Counted from the first letter of the stretch, positions 44,398 through 55,198 are shown. The stretch is DNA of 64,000 nt from Aquarana catesbeiana (GCF_042186555.1 NC_133334.1:23843780-23907779), one strand, 5' to 3'. Translations and numbers: made by a program. Notes: generated by a model from the sequence alone, not told the origin.

Positions 44398-45159
44398 CAG
44401 GGTGGATTTGATTTATATCAACTAGATTTAAATGATCATTTTTAAAGAGCAACTGTCATCTCTGTCCCGCAGCGGCTCCTCCTCTGACCCCGCTGTTGAC
44501 TCACCCATTCACTTTAATGGGAGGGCTGGTGATGTGGCAGTGACACAAAAAGGTGAGGGAAGTGGCCGCAGCAGGTGAGAGGATGCCCGCTAACAGGCGC
44601 TGCCATGATGGATCTGAAATGGCAGGTGCTCTTTAAATGTAAGGACTTATTCTTGCTGGTAGTTAGAATCTTTAATAATTGCAATCAAAATGAAGGTTTC
44701 CTCTTTAGAATAATAAGCTGTCAGGTTAGTAAAACCGCGATATCGGAACCGATTCAATCATACAGTTTGTAGTGTACATAGATTTGCAAACATGGGATCA
44801 AGGAATATTCCTGAACTTTGTTTTATCTCATGGTTCCTGTGAAATTGTGTGAATGCATCAATGCTGTGCATGTTATCTCAGCTTGGATTCATTCAATGAG
44901 TTTATCAAAAATGTAACTATTGCAGAATATACAGCCTCATGCTACATAACTAAGCTCCATTTCATGCTGAATAAACTAAATTATTAATGTATCTTAAATA
45001 GAAAACTATCTTTAGATAGATTTTTACTCCAAAAGCATTTTATTAAAATAAATTTGATAAGAATCAAGAAAATTGATTTAAATCTAAAAATCTGATTTAA
45101 ATAAAAAAAAATCAGATTTTTAAAATTTTTTTTTAAATCATTGATTTTTATCCACCCTG
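44398..45159. mobile_element. hAT-like element with 8-bp TSD
   Basis: Left end cagggtggatttgatttata; inverted right end cagggtggataaaaatcaat. Flanks cccctgga (44390-44397) and cccctgaa (45160-45167) match 7 of 8. The interior near 44640-44990 is AT-rich without a transposase frame. It splits a block carrying the hammerhead-like motif. Confidence 0.88.
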
Positions 45160-45167
45160 CCCCTGAA

Positions 45168-45684
45168 GGTTACTCGTGGGGAGAGTGTATATGTATATAT
45201 AACTCTCCCTGGCGTATAAAGTCCTCTAGATTATTCTTTCACCACGCATGTATCCCTTCATCGACATACATAAGCTCTCATCTCATAATTTGACCCAGTA
45301 ATAGGTCACATGCGCATGCCCCTTTAAGTGGGGTCTCCTATGCCACGGATGTTAAGCCTTTCTCCAGTCTGCATGCATTCTCAATCCATCACCATCTTCC
45401 GCAATTCTTTGGTGAATGTGCATATAATGAAAGAAGAGGATATATAGCGCTTAGCGTATATTAGGTGTTATTTTATTTTGAAGGATTTAAAATACTGAAC
45501 TTATTTTGTGCACTATATCTGGTGCACAGCAGTGTATAGGTATTTGAACCACCAACAAAATGGCCGACTGTGCACTTCCGGTTGTGGCGTGACGTCACTA
45601 ACTCCTCCCAACACGTTGCGTCATCAAATCACATGATTTCATCAGGGGGAAAAATAAAATCCAGCATCACAAATGAATATAAGC

Positions 45685-45738
<54 letters not shown>

Positions 45739-46586
45739 ACACATGGGACTATTTTATTAAATATATGTTTCAGTACACAATTTTTAATATTTGCTATGGT
45801 TGATTCAACACCTAATATGAGTTTGGTTATATGATATATTTTTATAGTTCATACCATCTGTGCATGGTGCTTATTTGATATATTTTTGCATCCTCACGGA
45901 AGCATATTATCTTGAATACTGAGATGGTCCCTGATAATCCTGGATACCAATAATAGAAGAGCTAGCAGTTGTTTGTTTTGAACTCAGAAATATGAGACAG
46001 TCAGAGCAAATGGTAAAAATAATAGTCAGCCTGATTTGCAGCTGGTGTGAAATCAATGGTGGGAAGTTGATGCAAACTGAAATAACAGGTGCAACAATAT
46101 CCACACTAGTGTATAAACCGAAAAAAAAATATTTAAACGTGATACCACAATAATAAACAGCAGCTGACAGACCTTAGGGCAAGGACTGCTAGCACTGACG
46201 AAATGCGTAGGGCGGAACTTCTGAACTCCATCACAACAAGTAATGCAAGCGTTGGTATTTTTCAGCATTGGAAGTGGTTTTATGATGTGCAGCTTTCAAC
46301 AAACTATAAAAGATCTGCACTATTGGAGTATTTCTTTATACCTTTTGGAGATCAGTGGAGTGGTGGTTGGTTTGGTACTGGGAGTTGAAGTGGTGGCTGC
46401 TAACTCTTCCTGAATCCTGTGTGGAGAATGTACCATACATAGGTGTATACAGACATATAATCTGGGGTCCATCTCACTAGTAAGTCTTCTATCCATATGT
46501 AGTGGGGGGGTAAATTGGCACTTACAGGTGGCTCGCTTTTTTTTCACTGCAATCCACAGCAAGTTGGATGGATCAGTGGAGTAATA
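45168..46586. other. Unclassified blocks with two hammerhead-like motifs
   Basis: 45420-45900 has an inverted pair gcgtatattaggtgtta (45455) and aacacctaatatgag (45808), possibly TIRs of one element, with the motif inverted at 45606-45650 and a (TA)n run at 45690-45737. 46195-46212 has ctgacgaaatgcgtaggg in plus orientation. No gene was recognised. Confidence 0.45.
45690..45737. repeat. (TA)n microsatellite
   Basis: About 23 TA units. Confidence 0.95.
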
Positions 46587-46769
46587 CAGTGGTCATCAAC
46601 CCTGTCCTCAGGGCCCACTAACAGGCCAGATTTATGTATTACCTTGGGGAGATGCAGACTAGAATTCTGCAATCACTGAGCAGCAAATGATATCACCTGT
46701 GATGTATTTCAGTTATCTTGCAAACCTGGCCTGTTAGTGGGTCCTGAGGACAGGGGTTGATGACCACTG
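46587..46769. mobile_element. hAT MITE with perfect 8-bp TSD
   Basis: Ends cagtggtcatcaaccctgtc and, inverted, cagtggtcatcaacccctgt, continuing as cctcagg-gcccactaacaggcc against its inverse. The perfect duplication gagtaata flanks it (46579-46586 and 46770-46777). Length 183 bp. Confidence 0.95.
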
Positions 46770-46867
46770 GAGTAATACACGTGGAAAGTTTTACTTCGCT
46801 CATGGAATTGTGGTGGAAGATTTATTGATCAATGTTATACCAGAGGAGTGTCACTTTAAGAGCTGCA

Positions 46868-46868
<1 letters not shown>

Positions 46869-46912
<44 letters not shown>
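46869..46912. repeat. (TA)n microsatellite
   Basis: About 22 TA units. Confidence 0.95.
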
Positions 46913-46913
<1 letters not shown>

Positions 46914-46974
46914 GATAGATACAACTAAGATAGATAGGTAGAAAAAAAGAGCTAAATATTGATTGATAAAGAAA

Positions 46975-47715
46975 GCGATAGCTATCAATCAAGAAAGAAA
47001 GAAGGAAAGAAAATAGATGGATAAAGGAAGAAATTAAACATTAAAAACAAATGAGAGACATTGGGTATAAGAGAGAAAGAAAGAAAGGAAGGAATGAAGA
47101 GAAAAAAGGAATGGAAAAATTAAAGGGAAATAAGGGGAAAGAAGGAAGGAAAAAGAAGGGAAGGGAAACAAGGAAATAGAAAGAAGAACAGAAAGGGGAA
47201 AGATAGGGAAAGTAGAAAATGGAAAGAAGGAAAGACCGAAAATAGATAAAGGAAGAAACTAAACATAAAAATTGAGAGATGGAAAAAGAGAGAGACAATA
47301 GATAAAATAAAAGATAAGAGAGAGAGAGAGAGTGATGAAGAGGAAGAAGGAAAGAAAGAAAAAAATAAAGGAAAAGAAGGATGGGAAGGAAGGAAAGAGA
47401 ACGGAAAGAAAGGGGAAGGAAGGGAAGAAAACAAAAAGAAATTGGAAGGAAGGGAAGAGAACAGAAAGAAATTGGAAGAAAGGGAAGAAAACAAAAAGAA
47501 ATTGGAAGGAAGGGAAGAGAATAGAAAGAAAGGGGGAGGAAGGGAAGAGAACAGAAAGAAGGAAAGGGAAAGAAAGAAGGAAAGGGAAAGAAAGAAAAAA
47601 AAAGGGAAAGAAAAAAAGAAAATGGATGGATAAAGAAAAAAACTAAACATAAAAATAAATAAGATGGAGAGTGAGAGAGACGATGGATAGATAAAGAAAA
47701 AGAGATAGTGAGTGG
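46975..47715 (+). repeat. Polypurine (GAAA/GGAA)n tract, ~740 bp
   Basis: Nearly all G and A on the plus strand, with a higher-order unit gaaattggaaggaagggaag (47438, 47468, 47498) about 30 bp long. The Phe/Ser/Leu-rich minus-strand frames (up to 244 codons) and Lys/Glu-rich plus frames reflect composition only. Confidence 0.95.
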
Positions 47716-47719
47716 ATGA

Positions 47720-48510
47720 TCGACAGATAGATGCCAAGTAGAATGTATTTGTTGGAGTTCAGCAGACATTCTCATGTTTTAATTAGGAAGCCATCTGCAG
47801 CCTGCCATCACTTCAGAAGAGATTATAACTTCTTTGAACTCGGCCTGAATTTAGCATCAGCTGCTGCTATCATTTCACGGTCACCTTGAATCCGGAGTGG
47901 CTTGGCGGTTTCGGGCCGGTGTATCATTAATGATCGGACGTTCTGCCCTTCAATGTCAAGTTGCCATCGTCTGGCAAGGAGGAGAACTTGTCTGAGTCGA
48001 CTCAAGGACTGGCCTGCCTTACCCTTGGTTCATATCTGTGTGCAGCTGCATTCTGGGCTTGGGGCAGTCCATTCATTTCAATAGTCTGCAGTACTTGAGA
48101 GAAATGCTGGGAAAGAAGTCCCCGACCATTTGTTTAAATTGTGCTGCAGCACCCATGTGGTTTGGCATGCACTAAAAAGGCGCCACACTTGCCACCTTTT
48201 GGAAGAGGTCTTTGTCTTTTTTTTTTCTGGACCTAATCATGATGGATGGATTGGAGATAGTTGATGTAAACAAACACAAGTTTGTTTACATTTGACGGCC
48301 CATAGATCAAATATGGGCCTCCGAAAGATCCAGTTTTAAAATGGAGCTAAACGGTTCCGTCCCTTTCTGCTCCGATCTGTTCATGGATTCCCTGCTGAAT
48401 GGAGCGGACTGAGCCGTGTGAAAGTAGCTAAAGAGCCGATAATAATAAAAACATGAATGTTTTATGCAATAATAAAACCAAACCCAGGGACTTCTGGCTG
48501 GAGTCGGGTT
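47720..48510. other. Intronic sequence, no gene seen
   Basis: 47760-48010 looks repeat-poor; 48140-48440 has repeat-like phrases (agccgtgtgaaagtagct). No exon was recognised. Confidence 0.35.
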
Positions 48511-48514
48511 TTAA

Positions 48515-49278
48515 AGCGGTATTAAACCCAAAACCAAACATTTATTACATTGCAGCTTACTAATTCTTAGATGTGATGGCTGCATTCGTTTTCTTTTTTA
48601 ACCGTTTTTTTCCCCTCCTATTTCCATCTGGTGATCAAGCCAGTAAGTCTGTTGTTTTTGAAAGCACAATGTATCAGTTTTTATGGATGAGTCTGTTGTT
48701 TTTGACAGCACAATGTATCAGCTGGATGAGACAAACCATTTACCATTGACAGGGCTGCTTACAATGATCAGTTTTAATTTATTTATATAAAACCTTTAGC
48801 CCAAAAGTAAAAAAAAAAACTGATATAACTGCTTCTAAAGTGTAAGCTGGAGTTTGGCTTCAGTTTGTTGTATTTCAGGGGTCTCAAACCGGCGGCCCTT
48901 CAGCTGTTGCGGAACTACAAGTCCCATGAGGCAGTGCAAGGCTTGACTCCCACAAGCAGAGGCATGATGGGACTTGTAGTTCCGCAACAGCAGGAGGGCC
49001 GCCTGTTTAAGACCCCTAGGTATTTAAATCTGTTAGTAAATCTATCACCCCCCCTCCTCCCAGACTGGCAATGCTGCTGTCTACTGTCCCCCCTGTGCTC
49101 CTTCATCCAGAGTGGGGGGGGGGTGCTCTAATACAGGAGGGTGTGTTACTGGCCAGATCACCAGGTGAAAACAGAGGGGGAAAAAAAGCCTAAAAAACGA
49201 AAATAAATGCAGCCACCACATCTACTGATTGGAAAGCTGTAATATATTACATATTTCGCTTTAGGTTTATTAACGCCT
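48515..49278. mobile_element. TTAA-type element containing a nested hAT
   Basis: Ends agcggtattaaacccaaaac and, inverted, aggcgttaataaacctaaag, flanked by TTAA (48511-48514 and 49279-49282). Internal gatgtgatggctgcattcg and gcagccaccacatctactga are themselves an inverted pair. A palindromic hAT MITE is inserted at 48876-49017. Confidence 0.85.
48876..49017. mobile_element. Palindromic hAT MITE
   Basis: Ends caggggtctcaaaccggcgg and, inverted, aggggtcttaaacaggcggc; cttcagctgttgcggaacta is mirrored by tagttccgcaacagcagg, giving a stem around a ~55-bp loop. Flanks ttgtattt / aggtattt agree at 6 of 8. Confidence 0.85.
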
Positions 49279-49282
49279 TTAA

Positions 49283-49860
49283 GCAGTCCTGGCCGTTGGT
49301 TTTAACTACTAATAAAGACTTTCACTATACAGTAATGAACTTAAAAAAAAAAAAAAACTGTAGCTAATAAAAAAAAAAGTTTCTAGAACTCAAAATTTGC
49401 TACAGTATTTTTTATGTTCCCAGTTTACTAACATTAAAACATAATTACATTTAAATCTTAAAAAAAAATAAAAAAACTAAAAGTGAAGCATTTACCTATT
49501 TCTCACTGGTTTCCTCCCAGAAAATTACCCGTACTAATCTAATCTGGCTCAAGCTGGAATCGCATTAGGGAATTGATACCATTTCAGCTGTATAATGCAA
49601 ATATGCAATTTCACTAAAAGGGTAATCGCCGTCAGATGCTCGACGCTGCTCTATAATTGCTGCTGCTGCGTTTTTTAAAGGCGTAGTTCTGTTTAACGGC
49701 AAACATGTACATCGTGGAGGTAATGGAGGGGAAGGCGTTCAGCCGTGTAATATCTCAGCAGCTCTGCTTAATGCTTCTTTAATAATTCAGCGCCTTTTTA
49801 CGTAGGCAAGACATGCCGGCTGCATGCATGCATTGTAAAGTTGTGTTTTTAAAAAGAACG
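49283..49860. other. Repeat-poor intronic segment
   Basis: 49500-49800 lacks repeats and contains an octamer word atgcaaat (49595-49602). Candidate conserved non-coding DNA; no exon was recognised. Confidence 0.4.
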
Positions 49861-50303
49861 TTAAAGGGGCTTCTGCCTTCAGCTGAGATATCTGTCGGCA
49901 CACCGGAGGTCTCCATCTCTGTTAAATACATTGTAGCGGTACCCCCACAAGGGGCTGCTGAGTTCAAAGCTAGAACTTCACCCAAAAAGAAATTACGCTT
50001 GCTTGCATCCCCCCCCATGCCACATTTGGCACTTTTTTTGGGGGGAGCGACTACCTGGTTTTGACAGGTACCCGCTTCCACTTCCAGTCAGATGTGCTGC
50101 AGCAATCTAAACCAGAAGTTTGCCCACACCCCTCCCCTCCTTCCCCAATCCCTCCTTCCCCATCCCCTACTTCCCCCGCAGTCTTCTGAGACACATCACA
50201 GGTCCCAGAAGATTACGGGACCATTCAAAAGGCATGGTGCGGCTCGCACATGTACAGTAGGAAACCGGCTGTAAAGTCGCAAGGCTTTAGATCCCGGCAC
50301 CAG

Positions 50304-51177
50304 CAGGGCCGTCTTTTCGCATGGGCACGCTGGGCAGTTGCCTGGGGGCCCCACTTGCCTGGGGGGGCCCCACCTGCCCAGCGACCCCAGCCAGGGCCGG
50401 ACTGGCCTACCAGGATACCGGGAAATTTGCCGGTAGGCCGCCTGCCCTGGGGCTGCTTTGAGTTGCGGCTGCAGCGCTCCGCTCTTTCCCTCTCTCGTCC
50501 TGTTCCTTTGTATCACGGAGCTGACTGGGTCTGTGTTCGGCGGCCGCGCTGTAACAAGGTCCCGCCCCCTTAGACTGGCTCGTGTAATAGTAGATTGAAT
50601 CAGTGTTCCGCCTATCACACGAGCCGGTCTAGGGGAGCGGGACCTTGTTGCAGCGCGGCTGCTGAACACAGGCCCAGCCAGCTCCGTGATACACAGGAGG
50701 AGATGCCCGCTGTGTGTGTTACCAGGCGATGATGAGTCTGTATTAATTGGCACAGTGATGCTGCATTCATGGGCACAGTGAGGGTGCAATTGTGGGCTCA
50801 GTGAGACTGCATTCATGGGCACAGTGAGGCTGTAATGGTAGGCACAATGAGAGTGCAATGGTGGGCACAGTGAAGCTACAATGGTGGGCACAGTGAGGTT
50901 GCAATGGTGAGCACAGTGAGGCTGCATTCATGGGCACAGTGAGGCTGCAATGGTGGGCACAATGAGGCTGCATTCACGGGCTCAGTGAGGCTGCAATGGT
51001 GGGCAGAGTGAGGGTGCATTTGATGGGCACAGTGAGGCTGCATTTGATGGGCACAGTGAGGCTGCATTCACGGGCACAGTAAAGCTGCATATGATGGGCA
51101 ATCGTGCATGATTGTGTAGTCAGGGCCCCAGTGCACTGTATTGCCTGGGGGCCTATAATGCTCTTAAGATGGCACTG
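50304..51177. mobile_element. hAT-like element with 8-bp TSD and 22-bp repeats
   Basis: Ends cagggccgtcttttcgcatg and, inverted, cagtgccatcttaagagcat. Flanks ggcaccag (50296-50303) and ggcacctg (51178-51185) match 7 of 8. The interior has mirrored gcgggaccttgtt / aacaaggtcccgc segments (50553-50655) and the ~22-bp array at 50750-51100. No transposase. Confidence 0.88.
50750..51100. repeat. ~22-bp minisatellite, about 16 copies
   Basis: Units read gggcacagtgaggctgcatt plus two to four bases, with gcaatggt and gcattcat alternates. Minus-strand His/Cys-rich frames are by-products. Confidence 0.93.
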
Positions 51178-51271
51178 GGCACCTGAAGCCAATTGAAGAA
51201 TCGGCTCGGGTGAGGACATCTCTGGATCCCTGGACAGGTAAGTGTCCTTCTATTAAAAGTCAGCAGCTGCA

Positions 51272-52333
51272 ACACACAGACTCATCCCTCGCGACTTCTC
51301 ATCACACCCCCTCATTGGTGCCACACTATCCATTTTCCAAATGGTCTGCAAATTGCTCAAAACATCACCCTCTCCTGGCCCTATGACACCACTCGACAAC
51401 AACCCAAGCTTCCCACCTGGCCTACCATTGAAGGACAAGACTTTTGCTGCACATACCACGCAGGCTAGGGCACACCAATTTTTTAGGAACGGATCGCTCC
51501 TTACCCAACCACTACTCTCTGCAAGCTTACCCAACCATGAGATACCATTCTATAAATACCTACAACTCAGACATTTCCTACAAGCCACACAACACATGTC
51601 CCATTGGCATAGAGATCACACACCGTTTGAACTCATCTGTCTAAGCACTGAACCCCAGAGCCACTTAATCTCCAAGCTTTACTCCCTACTTTTCTCAGGT
51701 CACCAAATTAAACGGGACAAGCTGGTACTCCAGTGGGAAAATGAGCTATCCATAGATCCCACACCCAATGAATGGGATCAAATTTTCACCCTTATGCACA
51801 AAGGTTCCATTAATGTCTCCGTACAGGAAAACAGATACAAACTATTCTCTAGATGGTACAGAACGCCTGAGAAGATTCACCACTTCCTCCCCTCCATTCC
51901 CCCAACCTGCTGGAGATGTGGTGCGACCAGAGGCACTCTATTACACATTTGGTGGGAATGCAGCATGATCCAACCATTTTGGCAAGAAATAAACCAGCTA
52001 ATTACACAAATCACTACGTTCCAAATAACACCCTCCCCAGCACTCTATCTGCTCCACCATACTCCTGCATCCCTGCGCTCATACAAAAAATCCCTCACTT
52101 TACATCTCATCAACGCCGCCAACCTATGTATCCCTGCCCTATGGAGGACCACTACACCCCCTACAGTCCAAGAATGGATCCGTAGGGTAGACCGAATAGC
52201 TGATATGGAAAATCTCATATCTCAATCCACAGACCACCCTACCAAATTTTATGTCACATGGGCAAGTTGGCTACACTATAGACAAACCCAAACATGGACA
52301 TCATCACCTCAAACCCCTCCAGGATCCTCCTGA
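51272..52333 (+). pseudogene. L1 ORF2 C-terminal domain fragment
   Basis: The frame is open from the truncation point (no initiating Met is required) to a stop at 52333, 353 codons. Downstream of where the reverse transcriptase would lie it has FPPGLPLKDKTF, FYKYLQLRHFLQ, LQWENELSI, YKLFSRWYRTPEKIH and the cysteine-rich CWRCGATRGTLLHIWWEC (C-x2-C-x8-H-x4-C), in the order typical of L1/Tx1-like ORF2 C-termini. Endonuclease and polymerase motifs are missing through 5' truncation. The lack of stops suggests a fairly recent insertion. Confidence 0.92.
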
Positions 52334-53083
52334 ATTTCATCGGTTCCCTTGCATTTATGTCACATACATCATACCGCCGCCACCCCCCACCCCCCCTTCT
52401 CACTCGTGCTCCTATGAGCAGTACTATCTCCACACTGTTCTCTATCTCGATAAGCTTTATACTGATATTAAAATATCTCTTTTTTTTCTTCACCTCAAAG
52501 GTAAAGGTCCATACCTATACTGTTATGTACACTCCAAATCACATTACATTACCATCCTTCAGAATTCATTCCGGGACCTTACCCGACCCTCAACCACACC
52601 ACAGATTTCAGCTTTACCTACTTACTTCTCGAACCTCCAGGCTCATTCACAGCGAAGTTCCCTATGGGGGTGAATGATGCCGGGAGTAGCACCAGGTGGT
52701 GTGTACACTACACTTCCCATAGGTATATCCCAGTCTATACATTACTCGCTGCTTATCTCAGCAGAAAACGATGAATATACTGTATATCAGTTGACAATAC
52801 AATTAGGCCTCTGTCCATTTTCCATAGGCTATCTAATAGCCACTGGTCGTCTCGCCTACATTGCAAATACCACAGGTTTACTGCAAATATCTATATTCGA
52901 ATGCATTTTTCGGTTGCTCCGCCTGACTTAAGATGAGCATTACCTCTTCAGAAGGCAGAAAACCTATACTGTTACGTTGTAATTACATATTACTCATTTG
53001 TAACCTTATCATTGAAATGCATATTGTACTCTTTTTGTTCAACCACAAAATTCAATAAAATCTTTTCTGACAAAAAAAAAAAA
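51272..53083 (+). mobile_element. 5'-truncated L1 LINE with 17-bp TSD
   Basis: An ORF2 C-terminal region (51272-52333), a ~740-bp 3' UTR, AATAAA at 53054-53059 and a poly-A tail at 53072-53083. The target duplication aaaagtcagcagctgca lies at 51255-51271 and again overlapping the tail end, 53080-53096. Truncation plus TSD plus poly-A is the hallmark of target-primed reverse transcription. It landed at the base of a hairpin in the host TTAA element. Confidence 0.95.
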
Positions 53084-53211
53084 GTCAGCAGCTGCAGTAT
53101 TTGTAGCTGCTGACTTTTAATTTTTTTTTGGGGGGGGGAGCCTAGAGCTCCTCTAAATGGTTCTTTCCCAATGCAAACCCGTATTGAAATGCTTGGAGCA
53201 CCGCTCTAAAG

Positions 53212-53917
53212 TAGCCTTTTTCAACCAGGGTACCTTGAGGTTTCTTTAGGGGTGCCTTAGCAAAATGCCTAAAAATTGCCCAAAAAAATTGTATACAAGC
53301 TAGAGGGGGTAGATGACGTCTTCCTTATAGTTACACGAAGCCACAGGTTTTCATTGTACACCATTGCGACCTTTTACCTGCCAATCTCCTAACAACCGAT
53401 GACATCATCCGTCGATGAGGAGAATGTTGGTTGCCCACATAGCGTCCTTGTTTGATCCTCCCTTGCCTCTCTCTATCAGCTTTGGGGTCACGTTGGCTCA
53501 GTGATGGAGAAAAAGTGAGGGAGAAGAGAAACTTTGGAATGCTAGTCAGTACCAGTTTGCAAAGTGTATTTGCTTTGAAGGAGTAAATCGCCTCTGATGT
53601 TGGGTGTCCTACGTGTATTGATGTTGTTGCATTATGTAAAACTATTAGAATAGAATGGGGTGCCTCAAGATTGTCCATAACTGTAAAGGGTGCCTCAAGA
53701 CTGTTCAAGACTATTAGATTAGAATGGGGTGCCTCAAGATTGTCCATAACTGTAAAGGGTGCCTCAAGACTGTTCAAGACTATTAGATTAGAATGGGGTG
53801 CCTCAAGATTGTCCATAACTGTAAAGGGTGCCTCAAGACTGTTCATTTTGGAGGGTGCCTTGAGATTGTCTATAATTTTAAAGGGTGCCTCGACTGAAAA
53901 AAGGTTTAGAAACACTG
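53212..53917. mobile_element. hAT-like element with perfect TSD and 69-bp repeats
   Basis: Ends tagcctttttcaaccagggt and, inverted, cagtgtttctaaaccttttt, flanked by ctctaaag on both sides (53204-53211 and 53918-53925). The right half holds three tandem copies of a 69-bp unit starting ggggtgcctcaagattgtcc (53657, 53726, 53795), each itself made of two related gggtgcctcaaga halves. Confidence 0.92.
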
Positions 53918-54000
53918 CTCTAAAGTACTGAAGTCTCTGCTCCGGTGGTCCACACTGGTATGGATGCTGGCTTCTCTAATACTCATCCGGAAGTTGAATA

Positions 54001-54253
54001 TGTAATCAATATAAGAGCGCCGCACTCCGGACAGCCCGATCTCAAGGGATAGTAAGGAATGGCCTCGGACTCTCCCAAGCCACACCCTCAGGTAAGTTCC
54101 ACCGCAGCCCCGGAGGTTGGTCATAGAGGACCTCTATGACTTAGCCTCAGTGGCGGGGCAACGTGTCAGTAGGCATGGCTGGGGAGGATCTGAGGATCTT
54201 ATTATCCTTTGGGATCGGGCTGTCGGGAGTGCGGCGCTCTTATATTGCTTACA
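54001..54253. repeat. 253-bp inverted repeat (hairpin element)
   Basis: tgtaatcaatataagagcgc with ccgcactccggacagcccga is mirrored at 54210-54253. The arms are about 80 bp and imperfect inward (ggcctcggactctcccaagc / gcatggctggggaggatctg). Probably a MITE with long TIRs; no TSD was identified. Confidence 0.85.
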
Positions 54254-54971
54254 TATGCTGGTTCTTTCCCAAGCAGTACAGAGGTCACCAGTGCAACAGT
54301 TCATTCATTCTGGCTTCAGTAAACAGTCTAGGGTTTGGGGCATGGGATTCTTCAAAAATGATTAGCAAACAGCTAGAGGACCATCTTCTCCCAAAGTAAA
54401 TGTGGATACCAAACAGTCTATTCCCTCACACCTTGTTCCAATGTATACTACCTGTTAGTACCCAGTGCTGTTTTCAGAACACTACACAATCACAAGGATC
54501 ACTTTTAGGGGTCTCTACTCACGGTCCCCAGGGGAGCTGCCTGCTTCCAACTTCCTCCAGATACCACTCAGTGAGAGAAGCAATCATTTTCCAGACCAGA
54601 TCCCATGTAGAAAGCTTGAAGTCAGATACAAGGCTGCTTCTAGGTCCCAGCACTGCAGATCCTGAAACCTAGTAGCAACCCAGTACTTTTAGCTGCCTTA
54701 GGGGCAGCTGCCCCCCTGAGGCTGAAAACTCCCTCGCCAGGGGAAAGACCATCTGTCTAGGGCTTTGGACTATTTATCAGCTGCCCAGCCACCATCTGCA
54801 ATCTTGTAGTCTGATCTCCAGGCTCCCCCCTACGAAGTTACAATGTTGCAGTCTGATCACTGGAGGGGAGGAAACTGAGAAAACGTTTCCTCTTGCCTGC
54901 AGCAGACTGATGACATCATCTCCGCCTAGACAAAGTCACTGGACTGGATAAAAATTAGAGCTATTTGAAGA
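54254..54971. other. Intronic sequence with an old repeat fragment
   Basis: 54838-54890 is an inverted relative of the 53-bp unit at 8181-8447 (acaatgttgcagtctgatca, aggaaactgagaaaacg). Otherwise unclassified; no gene was seen. Confidence 0.45.
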
Positions 54972-54979
54972 CCTTAAAC

Positions 54980-55117
54980 CAGGGGTAGGCAACCTCGGCA
55001 CTCCAGCTGTGGTGAAACTACAAATCCCATCATGGCTCTGCCTCTAGGAGTCATGCCTGTAATTGTCAGGGACTTGTAGTTTAAAAACAGCTGGAGGGCC
55101 GAGGTTGCCTACCCCTG
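54980..55117. mobile_element. Palindromic hAT MITE with perfect 8-bp TSD
   Basis: Ends caggggtaggcaacctcggc on both sides in inverted orientation, then ctccagctg mirrored by cagctggag, flanked by ccttaaac (54972-54979 and 55118-55125). 138 bp. A left-end relative is at 8710. Confidence 0.97.
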
Positions 55118-55198
55118 CCTTAAACTGTATCAGTACATTGTGACCTGTCAGGAATCTATTCATGCAGATCTGTAAAGTCATTGAAGGGACCTCTTTAA

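Larger units (their letters stand above)
49865..53152. mobile_element. TTAA-family element hosting nested hAT and L1
   Basis: TTAA at 49861-49864 is followed by aggggcttctgccttcagct. When the insertions at 50304-51177 and 51272-53083 and one copy of each TSD are ignored, the sequence runs continuously through ggcacctgaagcc, atctctggatccctggacag and a hairpin aaaagtcagcagctgca / tagctgctgactttt to gcctagagctcctctaa near 53156. The right TTAA is degraded. Confidence 0.6.

Noticed and set aside
45168..45230. tatatgtatatataactctccc as a promoter TATA region
   Set aside because: AT-rich repeat sequence without initiator or downstream gene.
46195..46212. Direct claim of a functional hammerhead ribozyme at each motif copy
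   Set aside because: Several copies lack helix II or have core substitutions, and most have an extra base next to helix II; only a family-level hypothesis is justified.
47041..47775. 244-codon Phe/Ser/Leu-rich minus-strand frame resembling a membrane protein
   Set aside because: Purely the complement of a GAAA/GGAA tract; hydrophobicity is compositional.
50196..50927. 243-codon minus-strand frame through the ~22-bp array
   Set aside because: Lies inside a hAT-like element and is half minisatellite; no conserved domain.
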